Assembly (NCBI GenBank): GCA_024635605.1
Contig: JAGXIR010000221.1
Coordinates: 1 to 49,350, forward strand
Length of the DNA stretch: 49,350 bases
Direction: 5' to 3'
Origin: Sunxiuqinia sp.
GTDB lineage: Bacteria; Bacteroidota; Bacteroidia; Bacteroidales; Prolixibacteraceae
Shown: in pieces, positions 9,096 through 18,853 of the stretch
How positions within the stretch are numbered: the stretch's first letter is position 1
Layout: every line of letters starts with the position of its first letter
The notes under the pieces: model-generated
The model's database searches: none
Told to the model about the DNA's origin: nothing
What the model saw: the letters and a program-made list of their open reading frames with translations, nothing else
Translations under genes and position numbers: made by a program

Positions 9096-10175
9096 ATGTT
9101 GAAACACTTAAAATCAGTTAGCTATGAAGAATATGTTTGTCCCTTGTGTTTTCGTTGTTTTTTTCTCTTCGTTTCACTGTCCGGGTTTTTAGCGGCGCAA
9201 GAGTCGGTTATTTCCTCAGAATCAACGGAATCCAGAATGTCGGATGTCAATCTTGAACAGCGGGTCGATCAACTTGAAGCAGCGCTGACTGAAGAGGGTT
9301 ATACCCGGATTCCGAATGAGGATTTTGAGAATATCATGGATGGTAAAATACAAAAGTCGCTTCGTGAAATCCTGAATTGGTGGCTTTTTGTGATAGCTGC
9401 ACTCATTTTCTTGTTGGGCTTTTTGGGCAATAAATATGCCCGAAGCTATCTTCAAACAACCATTGAAGGGAAGGTTAATCAGTTGAAATCAGAAAATGAA
9501 GAGACGATCAGGAGCATCAGCAACCAATATTTTTCAAGCGTGATCGGGAGTTTGCTCGATTTTAAAATTGAGACCATCAATAAAAGCAAACACCGGGTGG
9601 AAGAAGCGGTGGTGGACGATTTAAAGAATTACCTGTATGACGAAAGTATTACCATTCCGGAGCACAAGAAAGTAGCGGTGATTGATACCATTATGCGTTG
9701 TTATTATTTCAGTAAATATCCACAGCGGATTGAGAAGATGATTAATTTGATCAAAGAGTTTGAAGCCAAGTTTCTTTTACTGTCTACAACTTATGCCAAT
9801 GCGGCCATCGCTTTTAATGATATGTATGACCGCTATGGAGCCAAGCAGTATTTGAACGATGCTATTGAGAATTGCAATAAATCCATCAAAATTCTGCCGG
9901 ATTATGGCTTGGCGTTCGCGCGAAAGCTCGAGCTGAATATGATGGCTATTACCAAAGCTTTTGATGAGGAGGAAAGGAAAGTTTATGAGCAGGAACTTCT
10001 GAAAGTTTTCGAGGATATCGATAATAATAGCAGCACCTATTTATGTAAGGAATTAATTAAGCGGTTTGAAGTGGATAAAGCCACATACATGGAGCCTTAC
10101 CTGACGCGGCTATTCAAAGATTATCCTGACGAACTGGCCCGGATTGAAGCGCGGGCAAAAGAAGCTGGTATTTAA
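9096..10175 (+). CDS. Membrane-anchored protein with TPR-like helical domain, unknown function
   Basis: The 359-residue protein has a hydrophobic leader (CFFLFVSLSGFLAAQES, about 21-37), a helical segment, a membrane helix (about 94-117, LNWWLFVIAALIFLLGFLG) and a long helical C-terminal half. Residues about 245-300 include AIAFNDMYDRYGAKQYLNDA and AIENCNKSIKILPDYGLAF, spaced like tetratricopeptide repeats. I know no named family. The N-terminus before the leader (MLKHLKSVSYEEYVCP) is unusual for a signal peptide, and a second frame starting at 9124 gives a more typical MKN start that would need one frame change in the T7 run at 9158-9164. It stands alone before the DNA glycosylase gene. Confidence 0.7.
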   Translation: MLKHLKSVSYEEYVCPLCFRCFFLFVSLSGFLAAQESVISSESTESRMSDVNLEQRVDQLEAALTEEGYTRIPNEDFENIMDGKIQKSLREILNWWLFVIAALIFLLGFLGNKYARSYLQTTIEGKVNQLKSENEETIRSISNQYFSSVIGSLLDFKIETINKSKHRVEEAVVDDLKNYLYDESITIPEHKKVAVIDTIMRCYYFSKYPQRIEKMINLIKEFEAKFLLLSTTYANAAIAFNDMYDRYGAKQYLNDAIENCNKSIKILPDYGLAFARKLELNMMAITKAFDEEERKVYEQELLKVFEDIDNNSSTYLCKELIKRFEVDKATYMEPYLTRLFKDYPDELARIEARAKEAGI

Positions 10176-10232
10176 TTTGGTCAGCCGGCAGCATTGCTTC
10201 GATGGTTTCAGCAAAATTTTTATCTTCGAGAC

Positions 10233-10754
10233 ATGAATCCCATCAGGAAAAGACTTCCGGCTAACTTTTTTTGTCGCGACACACCCACCGTTGCCCGGGA
10301 GCTGCTGGGCAAAACCCTGGTTCGGGTGTTTGATTCGGGCGAAACCCGTTGCTACCGGATTACGGAAACTGAAGCATACTGCGGTCAGGAAGATTTGGCC
10401 TGCCATGCCAGTAAAGGACTGACCAAACGAACGCAGGTCATGTTCGGCCCCGGCGGTCGGATTTACGTGTACCTGATTTATGGCCAATATTGGCTCCTGA
10501 ATTTTGTGACTGGGCAGGCTGGCGATGGATCGGCAGTTTTAATCCGTGGGTTGCGGGGCTTCGACGGACCAGGGAGGGTAGGCCGCGAGCTACAGCTCAA
10601 CCGCTCGTTTTATGGCGAAGATCTTGCCCTGTCGTCCCGGCTTTGGCTCGAAGACGCTGCCCCGGTTCTTGACCTTAAGGCTTCGCCACGCGTAGGAATT
10701 CATTATGCCGGTGAACCTTGGGTGAGCAAGCCCTGGCGGTTCACGCTGCCCTGA
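10233..10754 (+). CDS. DNA-3-methyladenine glycosylase (AAG/MPG family)
   Basis: This base-excision repair enzyme removes alkylated purines such as 3-methyladenine. The family signature is clear: ELLGKTLVR near the N-terminus, then [17 protein letters not shown] with the catalytic Glu, followed by [15 protein letters not shown] and the LIRGL segment. The C-terminal PRVGI and KPWRF are also typical. I chose the ATG at 10233 ([13 protein letters not shown]), which begins where the family normally starts. An in-frame TTG at 10194 would add 13 residues overlapping the upstream spacer. The length of 173 residues is slightly short for the family (about 190-200) but the fold looks complete. Confidence 0.9.
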   Translation: MNPIRKRLPANFFCRDTPTVARELLGKTLVRVFDSGETRCYRITETEAYCGQEDLACHASKGLTKRTQVMFGPGGRIYVYLIYGQYWLLNFVTGQAGDGSAVLIRGLRGFDGPGRVGRELQLNRSFYGEDLALSSRLWLEDAAPVLDLKASPRVGIHYAGEPWVSKPWRFTLP

Positions 10755-11081
10755 ACGTAGCAGATGAAAAGACAAACGTTGGACGAGAGATACGGTTTTT
10801 TTGAAGACCAGATCCCTGATGCTTTCCATCCTCTGGCTTCTGCCTTGAAAATCTTTGATTTAATTTTATTTTCGGCGGGCATTTCTGTTTGGATTTTAAG
10901 AAAAAAGAAATACTTTTGCAGTCCCGATTATTGTCCGTACTTGCAGTTCTTATAAATAATTGATAATGTTGCTGGTAGAAAGCTTATGAACATACCCGGT
11001 GTTGATAAGTTGAAAACCTCCCAACCAATTGAAATGTAAGTTTTTGCAACTTTTAGTGTTAATTTTAAAAATTAAAGGCAA
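10755..11081 (+). other. Intergenic region and probable 5' leader of the rplM operon
   Basis: The 327-bp spacer before rplM contains the promoter at 10888-10918 and then about 155 nt of AT-rich leader. The leader is long enough to hold an RNA element for ribosomal-protein autoregulation, but I could not identify a conserved structure by eye. A 63-codon open frame at 10764-10955 overlaps the promoter and has no coding character. Confidence 0.5.
10888..10918 (+). promoter_or_regulatory. Bacteroidota-type promoter of rplM-rpsI
   Basis: TTTG at 10888-10891, a 19-bp spacer and TACTTTTG at 10911-10918 match the TTTG-N19-TAnnTTTG consensus of the Bacteroidota primary sigma factor exactly. Transcription would begin near 10925 and read into rplM. 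Confidence 0.85.
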
Positions 11082-11540
11082 GTGGATACTTTATCTTACA
11101 AGACCGTTTCGGCCAACAGCGCCACGGCAAATAAGGAATGGGTTGTTATTGATGCAACGGATATGATACTTGGTCGTTTGGCCAGTGCTGTTGCTAAAAT
11201 CCTGAGAGGAAAGAACAAACCCAACTTTACACCTCACGCAGATTGTGGGGATAATGTAATAGTGATCAATGCGGAAAAAGTGCGTTTAACAGGTAACAAA
11301 ATCAGTGATAAGGTTTACCTGAGCCATACCGGTTATCCGGGCGGACAACGCAAGCAATCACCTGCGGATATTTTAGCGAAGTATCCTGAGCGTTTGGTTG
11401 AGAAAGCTGTAAAAGGCATGCTCCCTAAAAATCGCTTGGGTCGCAAGGTTTATGGAAACATGAAAGTGTATGTTGGAGCGGAGCACAAACAAGAAGCTCA
11501 GAATCCAAAAGTAATTGATTTAAACACGATTAAATTATAA
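11082..11540 (+). CDS. rplM: 50S ribosomal protein L13
   Basis: L13 is an early-assembly protein of the large ribosomal subunit. The 152-residue product opens MDTLSYKTVSAN, then KEWVVIDATDMILGRLASAVAKIL, and contains the typical GDNVIVINAEKV and LSHTGYPGGQRKQS segments and the VKGMLPKNRLGRK loop. The start codon is GTG at 11082; no ATG fits the family start. It is followed after 2 bp by rpsI, the usual bacterial pairing, so the two are translated from one message. Confidence 0.98.
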   Translation: MDTLSYKTVSANSATANKEWVVIDATDMILGRLASAVAKILRGKNKPNFTPHADCGDNVIVINAEKVRLTGNKISDKVYLSHTGYPGGQRKQSPADILAKYPERLVEKAVKGMLPKNRLGRKVYGNMKVYVGAEHKQEAQNPKVIDLNTIKL

Positions 11541-11542
11541 CA

Positions 11543-11929
11543 ATGGAAGTAGTAAATACCCTAGGACGTAGAAAATCTGCTGTGGCTCGTATTTATCTTA
11601 GCGAGGGCAAAGGAAATGTGACCATCAACAAAAGGGATTTGAAAGAATATTTCCCCAATGGTACGCTACAGTATATTGTTATGCAACCATTGAACTTGAT
11701 TGGTGTCGCTGATCAATATGACATTAAAGTGAATCTTGATGGGGGTGGTATTAAAGGACAGGCTGAAGCACTGCGTTTGGCCATTACAAGAGCCTTGATG
11801 GAAATTGACCCGGAGTCAAGAACGATATTGAAACAAGCCGGCTTTGTGACCCGTGACCCACGCGAAGTGGAACGTAAAAAGCCAGGTCAGCCAAAAGCAC
11901 GGAAGCGTTTCCAATTCTCAAAACGTTAA
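11543..11929 (+). CDS. rpsI: 30S ribosomal protein S9
   Basis: S9 binds the small subunit head and its C-terminal tail reaches the P-site tRNA. The 128-residue protein shows LGRRKSAVARIYL at the start, GGGIKGQAEALRLAITRAL in the middle and the conserved basic end RKKPGQPKARKRFQFSKR with the terminal KR. The ATG at 11543 is 2 bp after the rplM stop. It is complete and of normal length. Confidence 0.98.
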   Translation: MEVVNTLGRRKSAVARIYLSEGKGNVTINKRDLKEYFPNGTLQYIVMQPLNLIGVADQYDIKVNLDGGGIKGQAEALRLAITRALMEIDPESRTILKQAGFVTRDPREVERKKPGQPKARKRFQFSKR

Positions 11930-12040
11930 CAGTATTATTAAATCTAAATATGACTGTGGATCTGAAACTGCTGAGACTTCCTGTAAACAAGGAGCTACTC
12001 AGGGGTTGCTTTTCAACAAATTATTTATAAAAGTAAAAAG

Positions 12041-12838
12041 ATGCCAAGAACAAATTTTCAAGAATTACTGGATGCAGGTGTTCATTTTGGTCACCTGAAG
12101 AGAAAGTGGAATCCGAACATGGCTCCATACATTTTCATGGAGAAAAACGGAATCCACATCATCGACTTGCAAAAAACAGTTGTCAAAATCGATGAGGCAG
12201 CTGCCGCCTTGAAACAAATCGCCAAATCGGGTCGCAAAATTCTATTCGTAGCAACGAAAAAGCAAGCTAAAGATATCGTTGCCGATGCCGTAGGGAGTGT
12301 AAATATGCCTTACGTAGTTGAGCGTTGGCCAGGTGGTATGCTAACAAACTTTCCAACGATCCGCAAAGCGGTGAAAAAAATGATTTCCATCGACAAGATG
12401 GAAAAGGAAGATAGTTGGACAAACTTGTCAAAACGCGAAAAGTTGCAAATTACACGTCAACGTGCCAAGTTGGAAAAAATCCTTGGCAGTATTGCTGACC
12501 TGACCCGCCTTCCGGCAGCGCTGTTTATCGTTGATGTCATGAAAGAAAAAATCGCTGTGCGTGAAGCTCAAAAATTGGGTATTCCTGTATTTGCGATGGT
12601 GGATACCAATTCAAATCCTGAAGGTCTTGACTTCATCATTCCGTCCAACGACGATGCATCTCAATCGGTACGTCTAGTTGTTCGCCTGATGTGCGATGCA
12701 GTTAGCGAAGGCTTGAATGAGCGCAAAGTTGAGCGTGATAACGAAGGAGATGAAGAAAAACCCAAAAAAACCAAGAGCAAAAGATCAGCTGCTAAGGCTG
12801 AAAAGGTTGAAGTAGACGAAGCCAACAAAGAAGAATAA
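12041..12838 (+). CDS. rpsB: 30S ribosomal protein S2
   Basis: S2 joins the small subunit late and is needed for S1 binding. Residues 1-225 carry the family hallmarks: LLDAGVHFGHLKRKWNPNMAPYIF, ILFVATKKQAKDIV, VERWPGGMLTNF and FAMVDTNSNPEGLDFIIPSNDDA. A charged extension of about 40 residues follows (rich in K, E and A, ending VDEANKEE), as often seen in Bacteroidota S2. The 111-bp gap after rpsI could hold its own control element, since rpsB-tsf is commonly autoregulated by S2. I saw no clear promoter there. Confidence 0.97.
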   Translation: MPRTNFQELLDAGVHFGHLKRKWNPNMAPYIFMEKNGIHIIDLQKTVVKIDEAAAALKQIAKSGRKILFVATKKQAKDIVADAVGSVNMPYVVERWPGGMLTNFPTIRKAVKKMISIDKMEKEDSWTNLSKREKLQITRQRAKLEKILGSIADLTRLPAALFIVDVMKEKIAVREAQKLGIPVFAMVDTNSNPEGLDFIIPSNDDASQSVRLVVRLMCDAVSEGLNERKVERDNEGDEEKPKKTKSKRSAAKAEKVEVDEANKEE

Positions 12839-12870
12839 TTGCTCTTTTAATAAAATAAAAATAAACAATT

Positions 12871-13698
12871 ATGGCAATTACTGCTGCAGATGTAATGAAG
12901 TTGCGTAAAGCAACTGGCGCCGGCATGATGGACTGTAAAAATGCCCTTACCGATGCAAATGGCGACTTTGATGCCGCTATTCAAATAATCCGCGAAAAAG
13001 GCAAACTGGTTGCAAGCAAACGATCGGATCGTGAAGCTTCAGAGGGCGTTGTCCTGGCTGGTGTTAGTGAAAATAATCAATACGGAGCAATTGTCGTTTT
13101 AAACTGCGAAACAGATTTCGTGGCTAAAAACGAAGACTTTGTGAAAATAACCAATAAGTTTCTGGAGGCTGCCATTGCAAACAAACCAGCCGATCTGGAT
13201 GCCCTGAAAGCATTGGAAGTTGATGGTCGTACAATCGAATCACACGTCACCGAGCAAACTGGTGTTATTGGTGAAAAGATTGAATTATCGTACTTCGCTA
13301 AAGTTGAGGCAGAAGCTGTGATTCCTTACATTCACCCGGGAAATAAGCTGGCTACTTTGGTTGGTTTCAACCAAGCTGGTGTTGACACACAGGTGATGAA
13401 AGATGTGGCCATGCAAGTGGCTGCCATGAGTCCTGTTGCTGTTGATAAAGACAATGTTTCTCCTGAAATGGTTGCCAAGGAATTGGAGATTGCCAAGGAA
13501 AAATTCCGTCAGGAAGGAAAGCCGGAAGCCATGCTCGATAAAATTGCCCAAGGTGCCTTGAACAAATTCTTCAAAGACAGTACTTTGCTGAACCAGGCCT
13601 TTGTAAAAGACAACAAACAAACCGTGAAAGAATACTTGCAATCAACCGATAAAGGGTTGACTGTTACTGAGTTTGTTCGTTTTGCCTTGTCTGAATAA
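12871..13698 (+). CDS. tsf: Translation elongation factor Ts
   Basis: EF-Ts is the nucleotide exchange factor that recycles EF-Tu. The 275-residue protein starts with the UBA-like domain (AADVMKLRKATGAGMMDCKNAL), followed by the exchange core containing NCETDFVAKNEDF (the conserved TDFVA contact with EF-Tu), HVAMQV-like VAMQVAAMSPVAV and a C-terminal domain. It follows rpsB by 32 bp in the common rpsB-tsf order and ends 28 bp before a strong terminator. Confidence 0.97.
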   Translation: MAITAADVMKLRKATGAGMMDCKNALTDANGDFDAAIQIIREKGKLVASKRSDREASEGVVLAGVSENNQYGAIVVLNCETDFVAKNEDFVKITNKFLEAAIANKPADLDALKALEVDGRTIESHVTEQTGVIGEKIELSYFAKVEAEAVIPYIHPGNKLATLVGFNQAGVDTQVMKDVAMQVAAMSPVAVDKDNVSPEMVAKELEIAKEKFRQEGKPEAMLDKIAQGALNKFFKDSTLLNQAFVKDNKQTVKEYLQSTDKGLTVTEFVRFALSE

Positions 13699-13725
13699 TG
13701 ACATTCAAAATACACAATAACGTTG

Positions 13726-13759
13726 AAAAGGAGTCTCTGTTGAGGCTCCTTTTTTTTTG
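13726..13759 (+). terminator. Rho-independent terminator after tsf
   Basis: AGGAGTCTC and GAGGCTCCT form a 9-bp stem (one G-T pair) around TGTT, followed by a long T-run. It closes the translation operon. Confidence 0.85.
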
Positions 13760-14013
13760 TTAAATCATTGGGATATTCCTCGATTTTTGCCGGCTGAGGG
13801 AATCATATTTGACAGTGACGTGCGAGTTTTTTTTACCGCTTTTTTTTGATATTTCCAGTGAATTATATTTGGAGTTCCATCAAGCGTAAATGTTGTTTTC
13901 TTGCAAGCGCTAAGTGAAATCTGAAAGGTTGATAGGTAGTCGGTCGGTTTTGGATTTTAGCTCTATTTTGCCTTGTATTTGAAGTTGGATGTGTCGCTGC
14001 AGTTGATTCTGGC
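13760..14013. other. Convergent intergenic spacer, no feature seen
   Basis: Between the tsf terminator and the stop of the minus-strand EcsC gene I see only AT-rich sequence with T-runs (for example around 13828-13850). No open frame has coding character, and I found no clear second hairpin for the EcsC transcript. Confidence 0.5.
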
Positions 14014-14760
14014 TTAGGCTTGCAGGTGTAATCTCATGCGATAAGCATTCATGGCAAAGGTGCCCAAGCGGTTAGTCAGTTTGTAGTTGACTACAGCGCC
14101 CACTCCCGCGCCGATTCCTGGAATTAATTGGAGCAATTTTGCCAGGTCGAGATGATCGCGGTACTCTTCCCAGTAAGCTCTCCAATCCAATTGATTGATA
14201 TCCTCTGGCAATTTGTGTTTATAATCGTTCCACTCGGCTATGATATGATAGACCTTATTGCGGTGCTCCTGGCTCGAAAAGGCGAGCTGGAAAACATACA
14301 AAATAAAGATCCGCTCCCGGTAGTCCTGAGTGTCGAAACCATAGTTTGCAGCTAATTCAAACAGCATCTTCATCTTGATTGACATCCAGAGAGGGAGGTC
14401 GGCAAAACCCCATAAGATTCCGCCAAAGCCGGTTGCTGCTCCTTCGGCAGCTGCGGTTGAGCAGTAAAATTTAATCCGTTCCCTGATTTTGGCTTCCCGC
14501 ATTTCGAGGGGAGCATCGGACAAGATGAGGCGTGGCGTGATCAGCCCCGAGCCGGTCATGGTGGCTCGTGTCATTTGTTTGATGGCGTGGGTGATGGCCT
14601 GATGTGCTTTTTCAGGGATAATGCGGTTTGCCTTGGTCTGTAGTTTTTTGGTGGCTGCATTCAACGCCGATGGTTTACGTTGCATCTTTTGTTGCCAGAT
14701 GTACAGCTCATTCAAAACCTGCCTTTTATAGGCATCGGATCCGGAAGTATTCATGCTCAT
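14014..14760 (-). CDS. EcsC-family protein
   Basis: The 248-residue protein matches the EcsC family (PF12787) by its central glycine/alanine-rich segment (EGAATGFGGILWGFADLPL), the following MSIKMKMLFELAANYGFD and the later GIGAGVGAVVNYKLTNRLG. These hydrophobic parts suggest membrane association. EcsC proteins are uncharacterised; the name comes from the third gene of the Bacillus ecs ABC-transporter operon, and no such transporter is near here. The gene lies 108 bp downstream of atpG on the same strand, so it might be read through from the atp operon. Family assignment is fairly sure, role unknown. Confidence 0.8.
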   Translation of the reverse strand: MSMNTSGSDAYKRQVLNELYIWQQKMQRKPSALNAATKKLQTKANRIIPEKAHQAITHAIKQMTRATMTGSGLITPRLILSDAPLEMREAKIRERIKFYCSTAAAEGAATGFGGILWGFADLPLWMSIKMKMLFELAANYGFDTQDYRERIFILYVFQLAFSSQEHRNKVYHIIAEWNDYKHKLPEDINQLDWRAYWEEYRDHLDLAKLLQLIPGIGAGVGAVVNYKLTNRLGTFAMNAYRMRLHLQA

Positions 14761-14868
14761 AACTATCCTGATTTTACAAGAATGACAAATTCCTGTCGGT
14801 ATTTGTTTGCGCCAGGTATCACCTCAAATCAAAGGGGAGCAAGAAGTCAGGGGAGGAATCGTGCGAAA

Positions 14869-15750
14869 CTAGCCATTCAGCGCTTCGGATCCGTTGGTCA
14901 CTTCCAGAATTTCATTGGTAATGGCTGCCTGACGTGCTTTATTAAAGGTCAGGGTTAAGTCTTTAATCAGATCGGTGGCATTGTCTGTTGCCTTGTGCAT
15001 AGCGGTCATGCGCGCGCCTTGTTCTGCAGCATTGGAGTCGAGCAGGGCTCTGTATATCTGGATTTTCAGCGATCGTGGGATTAATTCCTCTACAATTTGC
15101 TCTTTGGTTGGTTCGTAAATGAAGTCGAGACTCGCAGCAGCCTCCTCTTGGTCGGCCAAAATTTCAACCGGTAAAAACTGTTCGGCAGTACAGATCTGCA
15201 CTGCTGCATTTTTAAATTGATTATAAACCAGCTCAATACGGTCGTATTTTTGCTCTATGAAATCAGCCATTAGGTTCGATGCCAGCTTTGAAGTATGCTC
15301 AAAGGTCAGGGGATCAAAAATATCGTTGGCATGTCCCACAATGGGCATTTTTTTCAGCTTCAGGTATTTTTCACCTTGTTTACCAACGATCAGAAACCCG
15401 AGTTGTCCCGTTTTCAGTTGCTTGTTGTATTTGGTTAGTGCCAATTCGTACGCTGTTTTGGCGATGTTGGTGTTAAAAGCGCCACAAAGCCCACGGTTCG
15501 AACTGATCAGGATTAAAAGCACCTTTTCCGGTTCGCGTTGCTGGGTATAAACCGATTCATCGCTGTTCTCCAGGCTGGATCCAATTGAACTGAGTATTTC
15601 GTGAAGCTTATCGGCATAAGGCCTGATTTGAAGGATGGCATCCTGGGCCTTTTTGAGCTTGGCAGCTGAAACCATTTTCATGGCACTAGTCACCTGTCGG
15701 GTGGTTTTTACCGATGAAATTCGTGTGCGTATTTCTTTTAAACTGGCCAT
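14869..15750 (-). CDS. atpG: F1Fo ATP synthase subunit gamma
   Basis: Gamma is the rotating central stalk of F1. The 293-residue protein has the conserved N-terminus MASLKEIRTRISSVKTTRQVTSAMKMVSAAKL (here positions 1-32), LISSNRGLCGAFNTN in the middle, and the C-terminal ARMTAMHKATDNATDLI and ARQAAITNEILEV segments that form the coiled coil. It is last of the atp genes here, 66 bp after atpA. Confidence 0.97.
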   Translation of the reverse strand: MASLKEIRTRISSVKTTRQVTSAMKMVSAAKLKKAQDAILQIRPYADKLHEILSSIGSSLENSDESVYTQQREPEKVLLILISSNRGLCGAFNTNIAKTAYELALTKYNKQLKTGQLGFLIVGKQGEKYLKLKKMPIVGHANDIFDPLTFEHTSKLASNLMADFIEQKYDRIELVYNQFKNAAVQICTAEQFLPVEILADQEEAAASLDFIYEPTKEQIVEELIPRSLKIQIYRALLDSNAAEQGARMTAMHKATDNATDLIKDLTLTFNKARQAAITNEILEVTNGSEALNG

Positions 15751-15816
15751 CTTCTATGAGTGATTGAATGATCGTAAATGATCGAAACCCACAGCTCCGA
15801 TCATTTAATCATTTCA

Positions 15817-17394
15817 TTATTTAAATCGTTCTGCTACTTCTTTTGCTACTTTTTCCAGAACTCCGGTAATATCATCGTTAAGGATTCCTTTTCTCAATTG
15901 ATCCAGAGTAGGGCGATATTCCATTTCCAGCATGTCGATGAAATCTTTTTCAAAAGCTTTCACCTTTTCCACGGGGATGGGGCGCAGCAGTTCTTTAGTC
16001 CCGCAGTATATAATCGCGATTTGATGCTCGATTTTGACCGGAGCATACTGACCCTGCTTCAAAATCTCCACATTCTTGCGTCCTTTGTCGAGTACGCGCA
16101 TGGTCGCTGCATCCAGGTCAGATCCAAATTTCGAGAACGCTTCCAGTTCACGGAACTGAGCCTGGTCAAGCTTCAGGGTGCCCGAAATCTTTTTCATGGC
16201 TTTTACCTGTGCGTTACCACCCACACGCGAAACCGAGATTCCTACGTTGATTGCCGGCCGTACTCCGGAGTTAAACAAGTTTGATTCCAGAAAGATCTGC
16301 CCATCGGTAATCGAAATCACGTTGGTTGGGATGTAGGCAGACACGTCGCTGGCCTGGGTTTCAATAATGGGCAAAGCGGTGAGTGAGCCGCCACCTTTCA
16401 CTTTTCCTTGCAAGCACTCGGGCAGGTCGTTCATTTTTGCAGCAATTTCGTCGGAGTCGATGATTTTGGCGGCGCGCTCCAGCAGTCTGGAGTGCAGGTA
16501 GAACACGTCACCCGGATAAGCTTCACGGCCCGGTGGACGGCGAAGCAGCAAAGAAACTTCGCGATACGAAACAGCTTGTTTTGACAGATCATCAAAAACA
16601 ATTAAGGCATCGCGCCCGGTATCGCGGAAGTACTCGCCAATGGAAGCTCCGGCATAAGGGGCATAATATTGAAGGGCAGCTGGATCGGCAGCCGTTGCCG
16701 ACACAATCACCGTATAATCCATGGCGCCATATTTCTCGAGGGTTGCCGCGATGTTAGCTACGGTTGATCCCTTTTGTCCAACCGCCACATAAATACAGTA
16801 AACCGGCGTTCCGGCTTCGTAGTTATCGCGTTGATTGATGATGGTGTCAATGGCCACAGCCGTTTTTCCGGTCTGGCGGTCGCCGATAATCAGCTCACGT
16901 TGACCACGTCCAATCGGGATCATGGCGTCAATGGCTTTAATACCGGTTTGTAAAGGCTGGGTAACGGGCTGGCGGAAAATAACGCCCGGAGCTTTACGCT
17001 CCAGGGGCATTTCAAATGTTTCACCCTGAATGGCTCCCTTTCCATCAATCGGCTCGCCAATGGTGTTGATCACCCGTCCTAAAACACCTTCGCCCACTTC
17101 AATGGAGGCGATGCGTTGCAGCCGCTTGACTGTGTCGCCTTCTTTGACACTTTCTGAAGGCCCTAAAAGCACGGCTCCAACATTGTCTTCTTCAAGGTTT
17201 AAAACAATTCCCTTCATGCCATCTTCGAACTCAAGCATTTCGTTTGCTTCAACATTTGAAAGCCCGTAGATACGGGCAATACCATCACCAACCTGGAGTA
17301 CTGTTCCTACTTCCTCCAATTCGGTTTGCGATTTAAAGCCTTCCAGTTGCTGTTTTAGTATTGCGGTTACTTCGGCGGGTTTTATATCAGCCAT
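15817..17394 (-). CDS. atpA: F1Fo ATP synthase subunit alpha
   Basis: Alpha forms the non-catalytic half of the F1 hexamer. The 525-residue protein carries the beta-barrel domain with [11 protein letters not shown], the P-loop GDRQTGKT at about 171-178, [12 protein letters not shown], and the alpha signature in the [17 protein letters not shown] segment. The C-terminus is the usual helical bundle. The gene is 14 bp after atpH. The partner atpD (beta) is not in this window, as in other Bacteroidota where atpDC is a separate locus. Confidence 0.98.
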   Translation of the reverse strand: MADIKPAEVTAILKQQLEGFKSQTELEEVGTVLQVGDGIARIYGLSNVEANEMLEFEDGMKGIVLNLEEDNVGAVLLGPSESVKEGDTVKRLQRIASIEVGEGVLGRVINTIGEPIDGKGAIQGETFEMPLERKAPGVIFRQPVTQPLQTGIKAIDAMIPIGRGQRELIIGDRQTGKTAVAIDTIINQRDNYEAGTPVYCIYVAVGQKGSTVANIAATLEKYGAMDYTVIVSATAADPAALQYYAPYAGASIGEYFRDTGRDALIVFDDLSKQAVSYREVSLLLRRPPGREAYPGDVFYLHSRLLERAAKIIDSDEIAAKMNDLPECLQGKVKGGGSLTALPIIETQASDVSAYIPTNVISITDGQIFLESNLFNSGVRPAINVGISVSRVGGNAQVKAMKKISGTLKLDQAQFRELEAFSKFGSDLDAATMRVLDKGRKNVEILKQGQYAPVKIEHQIAIIYCGTKELLRPIPVEKVKAFEKDFIDMLEMEYRPTLDQLRKGILNDDITGVLEKVAKEVAERFK

Positions 17395-17408
17395 TGTTAT
17401 GTAGTTTT

Positions 17409-17960
17409 TTACTTGTTGATTTCAGTTTGCAAAAATGTTTCCTTGACCTTACGCAGGTTAGAGGCCATGCTGGCATCAACCTGGCGGTCGTCGACACGTA
17501 GCACAAATCCTCCGATCAGGTCTGTGTTTACCCGTTGGCTTAATTCAACTTTGGTTTTGAAATCGCTTTCGAGTTGTTGTTGTATTTGGGTGACCAATTC
17601 TTTTTGTAATGGAATCGCAGTGGTAATGACAGCCGATTTAACACCCTTGTCTTTTCGATACAGAGCCGCGAAATTGTGGCAGATTCCGGGAGTGAAAATC
17701 TCCCGTTTGTTTTCCGCTACCATGACTAAAAAGTCAACCGTCAGTTTGTTTACTTTTCCTTCAAAAATCGTTTTTAGGAGCTTGATTTTTTGCGATGTTT
17801 TAACGACCGGACTCTCCAAGAGCAACACCAAATCAGTGCTTTCTTTGATCAGCTCCCCAATCATTTCCATGTCTTTCTTCACCTCATCCAGCAATTGTTT
17901 TTCTTTTGCCAGGCTGAAAAGAGCTTTCGCGTAACGGACGGTCACTTTACTTTGATCCAT
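17409..17960 (-). CDS. atpH: F1Fo ATP synthase subunit delta
   Basis: Delta links the peripheral stalk to the top of F1. The 183-residue protein opens with [15 protein letters not shown], the standard OSCP/delta start, has [26 protein letters not shown] in the middle and ends with the conserved [18 protein letters not shown]. It lies 4 bp after atpF and 14 bp before atpA, consistent with a single message. Confidence 0.95.
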   Translation of the reverse strand: MDQSKVTVRYAKALFSLAKEKQLLDEVKKDMEMIGELIKESTDLVLLLESPVVKTSQKIKLLKTIFEGKVNKLTVDFLVMVAENKREIFTPGICHNFAALYRKDKGVKSAVITTAIPLQKELVTQIQQQLESDFKTKVELSQRVNTDLIGGFVLRVDDRQVDASMASNLRKVKETFLQTEINK

Positions 17961-17964
17961 GAAG

Positions 17965-18459
17965 CTATTGTAATTTAATATCTTTTAGGAGGTCTTCAAC
18001 CAGGTTTTCCTGAGAGGCCTTGTCTTTTAACTCTTTTTGGATGACTTTTTCGGCTACCAAAACGGACAATTCAGCGATTTGGTTTCTCATTTCGCTGATG
18101 GCAGCTTGTTTCTCAGCCTGAATTTGCTGACGCGCTGCTTCAACAATTTTTTGTCCTTCGCTGGATGCCTGGGTTTTTGCTTCAACCAGCAGTTTATCTT
18201 TTAAATCCCGGGCTTCTTTGATGATAATATCCTTTTCCCTCTTGGCCTGGGCAATGATTTTCTCGTGGTCTGCTTTCAGGTCTTTTACTTCTTCGCGGGC
18301 TTTGTCAGCCGACGAAAGCGCATTGGCAATCGATGTCTCCCGGTCTTTGAGAGCCGTTAAAATAGGTTTCCAGGCAAACTTCTTCAGGATAACAAGCAGG
18401 ATCCCAAAGATAATAGTCATCCAAAAAAGGGTTCCGAAATCCGGAGTAACAAATCCCAT
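17965..18459 (-). CDS. atpF: F1Fo ATP synthase subunit b
   Basis: Subunit b is the membrane-anchored peripheral stalk. From the ATG at 18459 the product is 164 residues: MGFVTPDFGTLFWMTIIFG followed by a membrane helix, then a long charged coiled coil (LKDRETSIANALSSADKAR through AEKVIQKELKDKA). Upstream in-frame codons to 18525 give a proline- and threonine-rich stretch that no b subunit has, so I did not use them. It overlaps no neighbour and sits between atpE and atpH in the standard order. Confidence 0.95.
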   Translation of the reverse strand: MGFVTPDFGTLFWMTIIFGILLVILKKFAWKPILTALKDRETSIANALSSADKAREEVKDLKADHEKIIAQAKREKDIIIKEARDLKDKLLVEAKTQASSEGQKIVEAARQQIQAEKQAAISEMRNQIAELSVLVAEKVIQKELKDKASQENLVEDLLKDIKLQ

Positions 18460-18534
18460 AATTCGTGTTTTTTTAGTTGTTGTCGTCCAGCCTCCCGGCA
18501 ATCCCGGGAGCGGACGACTAATCAATACATTCCT

Positions 18535-18846
<312 letters not shown>

Positions 18847-18853
18847 TTAAAAA

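Noticed and set aside
10764-10955. 63-codon plus-strand open frame after the DNA glycosylase gene
   Set aside because: It overlaps the rplM promoter, has no family resemblance and a basic, random-looking composition.
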